A stretch of DNA of 60,547 nt from Alphaproteobacteria bacterium (GTDB lineage Bacteria; Pseudomonadota; Alphaproteobacteria; Rhizobiales; Xanthobacteraceae): contig JAJPHK010000169.1 in the NCBI GenBank assembly GCA_021325315.1, positions 1 through 60,547 on the forward strand, in the 5' to 3' direction. Shown here in pieces: positions 42,946 to 50,057 of this stretch (the first letter of the stretch is position 1; each line of letters opens with the position of its first letter). The notes beneath the pieces are model-generated. The model did not search any database. It saw nothing but the letters and a program-made list of their open reading frames with translations, and was not told the DNA's origin. Made by a program: the position numbers and the translations under genes.

Positions 42946-43946
42946 AATCGAAATATGCCCTCCTCCTCGCCGCCGCGGGGATCGCCGCCCTGATCGCGCT
43001 TCCGCATTTCGCGCGGCCGTTTTACGTGAGCTTGATGATTCCGTTCTTCGCTTATGCGATTGCGCTTCTCGGCTTCAATCTTCTGTTCGGCTATAGCGGC
43101 TTGCTTTCGTTCGGCCACGCGATGTTCATTGGCGTCGGCGCTTATGGCACCGCCATCGTTTCCGGTGTGCTCGGCATCAAGAGTTTTGAAGTGGCGCTCA
43201 TCGCGGTCATCGTAGGCGCCACGCTGATCGCGGTTCCCATCGGCGCGCTGTGCGTGCGCTACACCGGCATTTTCTTCGGCATGCTGACGCTCGCCTTCGG
43301 CATGCTCTTCCACTCCTTCCTGTTCAAGTTCTATTACGTCACCGGCGGCGACAGCGGTATGCGCGTGCCGCGCATGGACATCCTCGGGCTCGAATTCGCG
43401 CAATACAACAAGATCGGCTTCCTCACCGGCCCGTTTTACTATTACTGCCTCGTTCTCATGGTGATCGCCGGCGCCGTTATGTGGCGGATCGTGCATTCGC
43501 CCTTTGGCCTGCACCTGAAGGCGCTCCGGGATAATCCGCGCAAGGCGGAATATCTCGGCGTGCGCGTGTGGCAATTCCGGCTCGCGGCTTTCGTGATCTC
43601 CGCGATCTTTGGCGCGATAGGCGGCGCGATCCTGGGTTTCCGTGTGGGCCTTGCCGATCCCGAACTCGTCTATTGGACGCATTCGGGCCAGCTCGTGTTC
43701 ATGACCGTGCTTGGCGGCTTCTCGAATTTCTTTGGGCCGATCATCGGCGCCCTCACCTACACGCTCTTGCAAGACCAGTTGCAATCGCTCACGCAATATT
43801 GGCGCTTCGTGCTGGGAGCCGTGCTGGCGATCATTGTGATCGGTTTCCCGGGCGGTATCGCCGGCGCAATCGAGGTCTTGGCGGCTCGCCTTCGCCAGCG
43901 CAAAACCGAAAGCGCTACGGCAGTAAAAAAGGCGGTGACGCCATGA
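42942..43946 (+). CDS. LivM-type ABC permease
   Basis: This 334-residue second permease has 'IALLGFNLLFGYSGLLSFGHAMFIGVGAYG' as its LivM hallmark, 'RDNPRKAEYLGVRVWQFRLAAFVISAIFGAIGGAI' as the coupling region, and 'TVLGGFSNFFGPIIGALTYTLLQ' near the end. The C-terminal tail is hydrophilic (RLRQRKTESATAVKKAV). ATGA overlaps at both ends indicate tight translational coupling. Confidence 0.92.
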   Translation: MKSKYALLLAAAGIAALIALPHFARPFYVSLMIPFFAYAIALLGFNLLFGYSGLLSFGHAMFIGVGAYGTAIVSGVLGIKSFEVALIAVIVGATLIAVPIGALCVRYTGIFFGMLTLAFGMLFHSFLFKFYYVTGGDSGMRVPRMDILGLEFAQYNKIGFLTGPFYYYCLVLMVIAGAVMWRIVHSPFGLHLKALRDNPRKAEYLGVRVWQFRLAAFVISAIFGAIGGAILGFRVGLADPELVYWTHSGQLVFMTVLGGFSNFFGPIIGALTYTLLQDQLQSLTQYWRFVLGAVLAIIVIGFPGGIAGAIEVLAARLRQRKTESATAVKKAVTP

Positions 43947-44704
43947 CCATCCTCTTGCAGACCAACAGCGTCGGAAAGGCCTATGGCGCCTATCGCGCGC
44001 TTTCGGACGTCAGCATCGCCGTCAATGCCGGCGAAAAAATCTCCATCGTCGGCCCCAATGGCGCGGGCAAAACGACGCTTGTGAACCTGCTCACGGGTCT
44101 GCTCGTCCCGACCGAAGGCGAGGTTTTCTTCAAGAACGAGAATATCGCGGGCCGCGATCCGGTGGCGCTTGCCGAGCGCGGGCTCGCGCGCGCATTCCAG
44201 CTTGTGCACATCTTTCCGAAACTCACCGTCGAGGAAACGATCGCCGCCGCAATCGTCACGCGTCAGAAGAAACGCTGGCGGATGTTCTCTTCGCTCCATG
44301 GCGACACGAGCGTGACAAAACGCGCACGTGAAGTCGCCGAAATCTTCGGACTGGAAAATCGGCTCGATACGGTTTCGCAACTTCTCTCCCAGGGCGAAAA
44401 GAAGCTCCTCGATGTCGCCTCCGCCTTCGCGCTCGAGCCGGAAGTCATTCTTCTCGACGAGCCGACCTCCGGCATCTCGACGAACGACAAGCATCGCGTG
44501 ATGAAGACGCTGATCGCCGCCGCCGAACGCGCGGGTGTGAAAGCCATGATCCTGGTCGAGCACGACATGGATCTGGTCGCCACCTATTCCGACCGCATCA
44601 TCGCGATCGCCGAGGGAAAAATGCTCGCGGATCTCCCGCCGAAACAATTCTTCTCGACCGAATCCGTGATCGAAATCGTCGTCGGCAAAAAACGGAGCCA
44701 CTGA
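43943..44704 (+). CDS. LivG-type ABC ATPase
   Basis: The start is MTILLQTNSVGKAYG, overlapping the livM stop; the ORF track's longer start is in livM. It is 253 residues. Walker A is GPNGAGKTT and the Q-loop region is RAFQLVHIFPKLT. The signature is an atypical LSQGEKK in place of the more usual LSYGQ/LSGGQ. Walker B is VILLDEPTSGIS and the H-loop is LVEHDMDLV. Its ATP-hydrolysis partner is the next gene. Confidence 0.9.
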   Translation: MTILLQTNSVGKAYGAYRALSDVSIAVNAGEKISIVGPNGAGKTTLVNLLTGLLVPTEGEVFFKNENIAGRDPVALAERGLARAFQLVHIFPKLTVEETIAAAIVTRQKKRWRMFSSLHGDTSVTKRAREVAEIFGLENRLDTVSQLLSQGEKKLLDVASAFALEPEVILLDEPTSGISTNDKHRVMKTLIAAAERAGVKAMILVEHDMDLVATYSDRIIAIAEGKMLADLPPKQFFSTESVIEIVVGKKRSH

Positions 44705-45423
44705 TGCTGTCCGTGCGCGATCTCACCGTCGACATTCAAGGGAGCCGCATCCTGCGCGGGATTTCGATCGAGGTGAAAGCGGGCGAGCTCGTCTGCCTTG
44801 TCGGCCGCAACGGCGCCGGCAAAAGCACCACCTTCCGCACCATCATGGGCTTCCGCCGTCCTGTCTCCGGCACAATCGATTTCAACGGCGAAAGTCTGCT
44901 CGGCCGCCGCCCCTTCGAGGTCGCGCGGCAGGGCATCGGCTTTTCGCCGGAGGAAAGCGAAGTGTTCGGCGAACTCACCGTCGCCGAGAACATCGCGATG
45001 CCCACCTGGCCGCAGGCGGGCGGCCGCAACCAGCAGGAGCGCGCAGCCCTCGCCTACGAAGTCTTCCCCAAACTCACGCGCTACCGCGATCGCGGCGGCC
45101 AGGAGCTTTCCGGCGGCGAGCGCAAGATGGTGTCGATCGCCCGGGCGCTCGCGTCCGACCCGAAGCTTCTCCTGCTGGATGAGCCGACCGAGGGTCTGTC
45201 GCCCGCCGTGATTCCCGCGATTGTGGACGGCATCGCCTCGATCCGCGCCCTCGGGCACGCAGTCTTCATCGCCGAGTCGAATGTCCACCACGTTCCCGAA
45301 TTCGCCGACCGGCTCTATGTCATTGAACGGGGAGAGATAATTTTCACTGGCCTGCCGAAGGACGCCGCTAGGCACCCGGCTGTCGCCAAGGTCATCGCGG
45401 GCAGCACGGAACCCGCGATCTAG
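44704..45423 (+). CDS. LivF-type ABC ATPase
   Basis: This is 239 residues with Walker A GRNGAGKST, signature LSGGERKMVSIARA and Walker B LLLLDEPTEGLSP. The usual H-loop 'EQN' is ESN ('FIAESNVHHVPEFADR'). A one-base overlap (TGATG) couples it to livG. It ends the five-gene importer operon; the third palindrome site follows 34 bases downstream, upstream of the next operon. Confidence 0.9.
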   Translation: MLSVRDLTVDIQGSRILRGISIEVKAGELVCLVGRNGAGKSTTFRTIMGFRRPVSGTIDFNGESLLGRRPFEVARQGIGFSPEESEVFGELTVAENIAMPTWPQAGGRNQQERAALAYEVFPKLTRYRDRGGQELSGGERKMVSIARALASDPKLLLLDEPTEGLSPAVIPAIVDGIASIRALGHAVFIAESNVHHVPEFADRLYVIERGEIIFTGLPKDAARHPAVAKVIAGSTEPAI

Positions 45424-45457
45424 CGGATTGACCCGGAATTCGAGCGTGATAGACTAC

Positions 45458-45467
45458 TGATATATCA
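45458..45467. promoter_or_regulatory. Predicted GntR operator 3 (TGATATATCA)
   Basis: This perfect 10-bp palindrome, in the context ACTGATATATCACA, ends 52 bp before the hydroxylase-superfamily gene. It is identical in core to operator 2, including the flanking AC. It is the evidence that the desaturase-like operon belongs to the same local regulon. Confidence 0.65.
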
Positions 45468-45519
45468 CAGATCAAAGGAAGACCCGCGAAAGCGGGCACA
45501 GCAAAGCGGAGAATGAACC

Positions 45520-46290
45520 ATGATCAGCGAGCGCCAAATCGCCTTTCGCCAGGAATACCGGTCCCGCATCATGGGCTGGTACGACGGCTACTTTCACATT
45601 CTCATCATCTACGCGATGGGTGCGGCCGCCTTCTACATCTACCTGCAGCACATCGAAAACGTGACCTGGCTCGAATGGCTAACCGTACCGATTACGTTCC
45701 TGTTCACGAACGTCTTCGAATGGGCCGTGCATAAATATGTCATGCACCGGCCGGTCAACATCAAAGGCCTGCGTTCGGTCTACGAGCGCCACACGCTGAA
45801 CCACCACCAGTTCTTCACCGACGAGGAAATGCGCTTCCGCGACCACAAGGACTGGCGTGTGACGGTGTTCCCGCCCTACGCGCTTGTCGTCTTCATCCTG
45901 ATGTCGCTCCCGGGCGCCATCGTCCTTGGCTACATCTTCTCGCCGAATGTCGGCTGGCTGTTTATGGCGACGACGACCGGCATGTACCTCATCTACGAGT
46001 TCATGCATTTCTGCTGCCACGTCGATGAAAACTGGTTTGTGCGCAACTGCCCGTTTGTGAACACGCTTCGTCGCCACCACACCGCGCATCACAATGCGCG
46101 GCTGATGATGGAAACGAACATGAACCTCACCTTCCCGATCGCGGATTGGCTGTTCGGCACATCCGATCTCGATCGCGGCCTCCTGGGCACGCTGTTCAAC
46201 GGCTATGACACACGCTATCTCAAGAAAAACCTGCGTGGCACACCGAAGCGGCCCGACGTCGCGGCCGCCCAGCCGATCGGAGCGGAATAA
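45520..46290 (+). CDS. Fatty acid hydroxylase / sterol desaturase superfamily membrane protein
   Basis: This 256-residue di-iron membrane oxygenase family protein has hydrophobic segments near 25-45, 52-70, 118-138 and 144-164. The metal-binding histidine clusters are HKYVMH (71-76), HTLNHH (91-96), HFCCH (163-167) and HHTAHH (186-191), the arrangement expected of the superfamily. It is preceded by the same palindrome as the two upstream operons. The substrate cannot be inferred: lipid, sterol, hopanoid or carotenoid hydroxylation are all possible for the fold. Confidence 0.87.
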   Translation: MISERQIAFRQEYRSRIMGWYDGYFHILIIYAMGAAAFYIYLQHIENVTWLEWLTVPITFLFTNVFEWAVHKYVMHRPVNIKGLRSVYERHTLNHHQFFTDEEMRFRDHKDWRVTVFPPYALVVFILMSLPGAIVLGYIFSPNVGWLFMATTTGMYLIYEFMHFCCHVDENWFVRNCPFVNTLRRHHTAHHNARLMMETNMNLTFPIADWLFGTSDLDRGLLGTLFNGYDTRYLKKNLRGTPKRPDVAAAQPIGAE

Positions 46291-46301
46291 GGAGTCGCGC
46301 C

Positions 46302-46496
46302 ATGCCGAATGACGTCAAAGCGATTGTTTCGGCGATCACCCTGATCGTGGCGGCGGTGCTCGCTTACTGGAGCAAGTCGCCGGTGCACCACGACCTCGCA
46401 AATGTGGTGATGATCACAGCGGTCTTCATGGTGATCGCGATGTGGGTCTTCCCCGAAGCGGGGGTGAAAAAAGGCGACGTGAAGAAAATAAAATAA
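46302..46496 (+). CDS. Small two-helix membrane protein
   Basis: This 64-residue protein has two hydrophobic segments (about 6-23 and 31-50) and a lysine-rich C-terminal tail (KKGDVKKIK). It starts 11 bases after the hydroxylase stop and ends just before a strong terminator, so it is the second gene of that operon and possibly an accessory subunit. No family recognised. Confidence 0.72.
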   Translation: MPNDVKAIVSAITLIVAAVLAYWSKSPVHHDLANVVMITAVFMVIAMWVFPEAGVKKGDVKKIK

Positions 46497-46518
46497 GTTC
46501 GCCTCGATCCTTGTGCGG

Positions 46519-46554
46519 AAACCCCGGCACCAATGCCGGGGTTTTTGCTTTTTT
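46519..46554 (+). terminator. Rho-independent terminator of hydroxylase operon
   Basis: The stem aaaccccggca-ccaa-tgccggggttt is followed by ttgcttttttgg, 22 bases past the stop codon. It is a strong GC stem with a T-rich tail. Confidence 0.85.
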
Positions 46555-46587
46555 GGAACCTTCGGTCGCGGACGGCGTTAAAATGCA

Positions 46588-46671
46588 ATGGGACGCGCTT
46601 TGATTCTCTGGCTTCTCGGCATTCCGTTGCCGGTCATCTTGTTACTCTGGCTGTTTGGCTTTTTCCAATAG
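46588..46671 (+). CDS. 27-residue hydrophobic membrane peptide
   Basis: ATG to TAG encodes MGRALILWLLGIPLPVIL followed by LLWLFGFFQ, a single highly hydrophobic segment. It is too short for the ORF track. Similar tiny 'MGRxxLLWLLGxPxP' peptides are, as I recall, common in rhizobia and relatives, which supports a real gene. The ribosome site is weak. Function unknown. Confidence 0.6.
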   Translation: MGRALILWLLGIPLPVILLLWLFGFFQ

Positions 46672-46692
46672 CCGCCGACTCGGGGAACGATC

Positions 46693-46932
46693 ATGGGCAT
46701 GCCTAAAATTAACTTGTCCGCTCTGCGCTGTCCGCAATGCGCGGGCCCGGCGAGGCTTGTGGACGCCAACAGCATCGATACCCCCGAAGACGAAGACAAT
46801 GAGCTACTTTCCTTTGAATGCGATACCTGTGGCCCCTTCACGGTGCTGGCGCTCGCCGACGGTGAGAAAGACGAAGCCATGGAACCCCGCCTCGCGCGTC
46901 CCGGCACAGAATGGCGAGACTTGTGGGCCTAG
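46693..46932 (+). CDS. Small zinc-ribbon-like protein 1
   Basis: This 79-residue protein has CPQC (13-16) and CDTC (43-46), giving a two-knuckle CXXC...CXXC metal site. The rest is acidic (PEDEDNE). It ends in 'TEWRDLWA'. GGGGAAC provides a ribosome site. No enzymatic domain. It sits next to a second CXXC-pair protein and could be regulatory or structural. Confidence 0.65.
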   Translation: MGMPKINLSALRCPQCAGPARLVDANSIDTPEDEDNELLSFECDTCGPFTVLALADGEKDEAMEPRLARPGTEWRDLWA

Positions 46933-46969
46933 TTGCGCTAGCGTCTTTTCCGTTCTTTGAACGGAAACC

Positions 46970-47185
46970 ATGCGGACCAAGCTCAAGGTCATCCCCGAAC
47001 CCGAGCCGCGCACCCGCGCGACCATCGTCTCGCCCACCGCGCCTGTAATCAAAGGGCCGGGGACGGATGACTATACCTGCGGCAATTGCGACCGAATCCT
47101 GATCGCGGGGATCGCGGCCGGGAAAACGTTTAAAAGCATCGTCATAAGATGCCCCGCTTGCGGGGCATTCAACGAGACGCCCTAG
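46970..47185 (+). CDS. Small zinc-ribbon-like protein 2
   Basis: This 71-residue protein has CGNC (37-40) and CPAC (61-64), again a two-knuckle zinc site. The first half is Pro/Thr-rich and probably disordered. A hairpin (tttccgttc-ttt-gaacggaaa, 46947-46967) ends 2 bases before the ATG and includes the likely ribosome site. The last bases overlap the stop of the convergent transporter gene. Confidence 0.65.
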   Translation: MRTKLKVIPEPEPRTRATIVSPTAPVIKGPGTDDYTCGNCDRILIAGIAAGKTFKSIVIRCPACGAFNETP

Positions 47186-48405
47186 CGCAACGGCGCGTCC
47201 GGATGCCAGCCGATAACGGCGAGCATCACGAAGAAACCGATGATATAGGCGACGGTGACGTGCCAGCCGTGGCGCAACCATAGGCCGGCGGATTTCGCTT
47301 CCGGATACATATTGGAGAGCGCGACGCCCGCCGACGAACCGAACCAGATCATCGATCCGCCGAAGCCTACCGCGTAGGCTAGATAGCCCCAGTCGTAGCC
47401 GCCCTGCTTGAGCGCAAGCGCCGTGAGCGGAATATTGTCGAACACCGCCGACACGAAACCGAGTCCCATCGCCGTCTGCCACGAGGCAGAAGGCAATTTC
47501 TCGACCGGCATCATCGATGCGGCGGTGACGAGCGAGAGCAGAAAGATCGTGCCCTTGAATGTTTCAGGCATCACATGCCAGTCCGGCCGGCGCAGTCCGG
47601 TGGTGAGGAAAATCACCGCCCAGACCGAGATGCCGAGCAGCGGCACGTGATCGAGCAGCGAGGGATATTTCACATTTGCGCCGATGTTCACGACAAGCGC
47701 GACGATTAGAATAGCCGCGACGATGAACACACGCGCTCCGTCGATCTCAATTCCTTTTTTCGCTTTTTTCTCGATGGGAGAATATTTTTGCTGCTGAATC
47801 GCCGCAGGGATAGCGAAAATAAGAAGTGCCGGAAGGGCGGCGGTGTAAGCTTCGAGCACGCTGAGCGGACTCACGCCCGCGATCCACATCATCGTGGTGG
47901 TGGTATCGCCGACGACGCTGCCGGATCCCCCCGCGTTGGAAGCGGCTACGATCGCGGCGAGATAGCCGATATGCACTTTTTTCCGGAACACGTGCCGCGC
48001 CACCGTGCCGCCGATCAGGGCCGCTGCGATATTATCGAGGAAGCTCGAAAGCACGAACACAAGCACGAGCAAGACCACACCGCCCTTCCAGTCGTCCGGC
48101 AAAAGCCTCGGCATTTCGTCGGGGATGCCGCTCTGTTCGAAATGCCGCGACAGGAGCGCAAAACCCATCAAAAGGAGAAACAGGTTCGTGAGCGTCACCC
48201 ACTCGTGCTCCATGTGGAGCCCAAGTCCCACGAGCCCTGTGCCGGTTTTGAAGCCGGTGAACAGGAGCTTATAGGCGACGATGACCGCAAGCCCGCCGAC
48301 CCCGATCGGAAGCGTGTGATGATGAAAAAGCGCGATGCCCAAGAGCGTTAGCGCAAACAGGATGAAATCGACGGGAATTCCGAACAGAAGAATTGGCTCG
48401 ACCAC
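47182..48405 (-). CDS. NhaD/citrate-transporter (ion transporter superfamily) membrane protein
   Basis: This 407-residue protein has about 11 membrane segments. 'LSSFLDNIAAALIGGTVARHVF' and 'NAGGSGSVVGDTTTTMMWIAGV' match the NhaD/ArsB/CitM superfamily: a DN pair and a GDTTTT loop typical of NhaD-type Na+/H+ antiporters. A second inverted repeat half has 'SAVFDNIPLTALALKQGGYDW'. It starts at GTG after GAGAGG. An Na+/H+ antiporter is the best guess; an organic-acid carrier is the alternative. Confidence 0.85.
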   Translation of the reverse strand: MVEPILLFGIPVDFILFALTLLGIALFHHHTLPIGVGGLAVIVAYKLLFTGFKTGTGLVGLGLHMEHEWVTLTNLFLLLMGFALLSRHFEQSGIPDEMPRLLPDDWKGGVVLLVLVFVLSSFLDNIAAALIGGTVARHVFRKKVHIGYLAAIVAASNAGGSGSVVGDTTTTMMWIAGVSPLSVLEAYTAALPALLIFAIPAAIQQQKYSPIEKKAKKGIEIDGARVFIVAAILIVALVVNIGANVKYPSLLDHVPLLGISVWAVIFLTTGLRRPDWHVMPETFKGTIFLLSLVTAASMMPVEKLPSASWQTAMGLGFVSAVFDNIPLTALALKQGGYDWGYLAYAVGFGGSMIWFGSSAGVALSNMYPEAKSAGLWLRHGWHVTVAYIIGFFVMLAVIGWHPDAPLR

Positions 48406-48691
48406 GGCAACCTCTCACCTTAAATGGCGGACATACCAGCCAGCGGAAAAGGCACGAGCGGCGTCCCTGAGTGCCGCACGCAATTTTCTTTGCTGTCCGA
48501 TGATCCCCACCCGACTGCGATATTGTACCCGGCTCGCGTTCGCAAGAAAGAGATCTCTAGCCGCACACATCGCGTGAAAGAAAGAGGCTTTTCGCCCTAG
48601 GTTTGAGTCGACAGCGCGCAATTTTCTCGCCACTCTGGCTAATATATTTCAGAAAAACGGCGCCGAAGAACGCCATGCAAGGGAGGCTACC
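48406..48691. other. Divergent intergenic region, transporter / ABC operon
   Basis: The 286 bases between two divergent genes contain no convincing ORF or RNA. An AT-rich patch 'ggctaatatatttcag' near 48638 could be part of a promoter for the plus-strand operon, and 'gggaggc' precedes its GTG. The TGATATATCA site is not present here. Confidence 0.45.
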
Positions 48692-50029
48692 GTGAGAATT
48701 TCCGCATCGTTATTGCGCCTATTATTCGCGGGCACATTCGGTGTTTTCGCATTTGCAGCAAACGCACAGGGGCTCGAGGACAAGCTTACGATCGTAACCT
48801 CGTATTCCAAAGACCTTACCGGCCCGCTCGCGGAGGGCTTCGAGAAAAAGCATCCCGGCACAAGGGTCGAGGTGCAGAACCGCAACACCGCGGCGGCCGT
48901 TACCTTTATTCAGGAGACCAAATCCAATCCGCCCGACATTTTCTGGGCCTCCGCGCCGGACGCATTCGAAGTGTTGAAACAGAACGGGCTCTTGCAAAAA
49001 TACAAGCCGAAGGCCGAAGGCATCGCCACCAAGGCCGGCTCCTATCCGATCAACGATCCCGATAATTTCTATACGGGTTTCGCCGCCTCGGGTTACGGCA
49101 TCGAATACAACACGCGCTATCTCAAGGCGAACGATCTGCCCGCGCCGAAGGAATGGGACGATCTGAAGAAGCCGGTTTATTTTGGCCATGTGGGAATTTC
49201 AGCACCCTCCCGATCCGGCACCACGCATTTGACCGTCGAAACCATTTTGCAGGGCGAAGGCTGGGAAAAAGGCTGGGCGACGCTTTTGGAAATCGGCGGA
49301 AACCTTACGCAAGTTTCCGACCGTTCCTTCGGCGTTCCCGATGCCGTGAACAGCGGCCAGTACGGAATCGGCATCGTGATCGATTTCTTCGGCCTCTCCG
49401 GCAAGGCCTCCGGCTTCCCGGTCGAATTCGTCTACCCGACCGTGACCGCGATCGTGCCGGCCAATATCGGCATCATCAAAGGGGCGAAGAACCAGAAAGC
49501 GGCGGAAGCCTTCATCGAATATCTGTTGTCCGAAGAAGGCCAGCAGATTTTGCTGTTGCCTAAAATCCAGCGCCTGCCGGTGCGGCTCGCGACCTACGAC
49601 AAGGCGCCCCCCGGCTTCCCCAACCCGTTCAAGAACGAAAAGCTCGGCGCGGGCGTAAAATTCGACGTCGATCTTTCCGAAAAGCGCTACGAGCTTGTGA
49701 ACTCGCTCTTCGACCGCATCATCACCTTCCGGCTGAAGGAATTGAACGCTGCGTGGAAAGCGATCCACGACACCGAGAAGAAGCTCGGCGCGAAAGCAAG
49801 CCCCGCGGCCAAGAAATTGCTTGCGGACGCGCGGCGCCTGGCGACTACGGTACCGATCTCCGGAGCGGAGGCGAACGATCCCGCGATCGCGAACTCGTTC
49901 CACAAGCTGAAGAAGGGCGAAACGGCCGCCGGCCGCCAGGCCGAATTCGAACAGAAGTGGGATGAAACCGCGGTGAAGAATTACACGGAAGCGAAGTCGC
50001 TCGCGGCAAAAGCGGCGATCGCCAAGTAA
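48692..50029 (+). CDS. ABC substrate-binding protein (Fe3+/polyamine-type class)
   Basis: This 445-residue periplasmic protein starts at GTG and has a signal peptide ending near FAANAQG. The mature part starts 'LEDKLTIVTSYSKDLTGPLAEGFEKKHPG', the extracellular-binding-protein family 1 type used by iron, thiamine, phosphonate and polyamine importers. 'APSRSGTTHLTVETILQGEGW' and 'AKNQKAAEAFIEYLLSEEGQQ' are typical. The C-terminal about 110 residues (predicted helical, Lys/Ala-rich) extend beyond the usual 330-350 length. Ligand unknown; linked genes suggest an organic nitrogen compound. Confidence 0.87.
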   Translation: MRISASLLRLLFAGTFGVFAFAANAQGLEDKLTIVTSYSKDLTGPLAEGFEKKHPGTRVEVQNRNTAAAVTFIQETKSNPPDIFWASAPDAFEVLKQNGLLQKYKPKAEGIATKAGSYPINDPDNFYTGFAASGYGIEYNTRYLKANDLPAPKEWDDLKKPVYFGHVGISAPSRSGTTHLTVETILQGEGWEKGWATLLEIGGNLTQVSDRSFGVPDAVNSGQYGIGIVIDFFGLSGKASGFPVEFVYPTVTAIVPANIGIIKGAKNQKAAEAFIEYLLSEEGQQILLLPKIQRLPVRLATYDKAPPGFPNPFKNEKLGAGVKFDVDLSEKRYELVNSLFDRIITFRLKELNAAWKAIHDTEKKLGAKASPAAKKLLADARRLATTVPISGAEANDPAIANSFHKLKKGETAAGRQAEFEQKWDETAVKNYTEAKSLAAKAAIAK

Positions 50030-50057
50030 ACCGCAGCAAGTGAGCTGAGCGCGGGGC

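Noticed and set aside
47141-47171. Hairpin gatgccccgcttgcggggcat as a terminator
   Set aside because: It lies inside the 3' coding end of zinc-ribbon protein 2 and has no T-run; could help convergent termination but evidence is thin.
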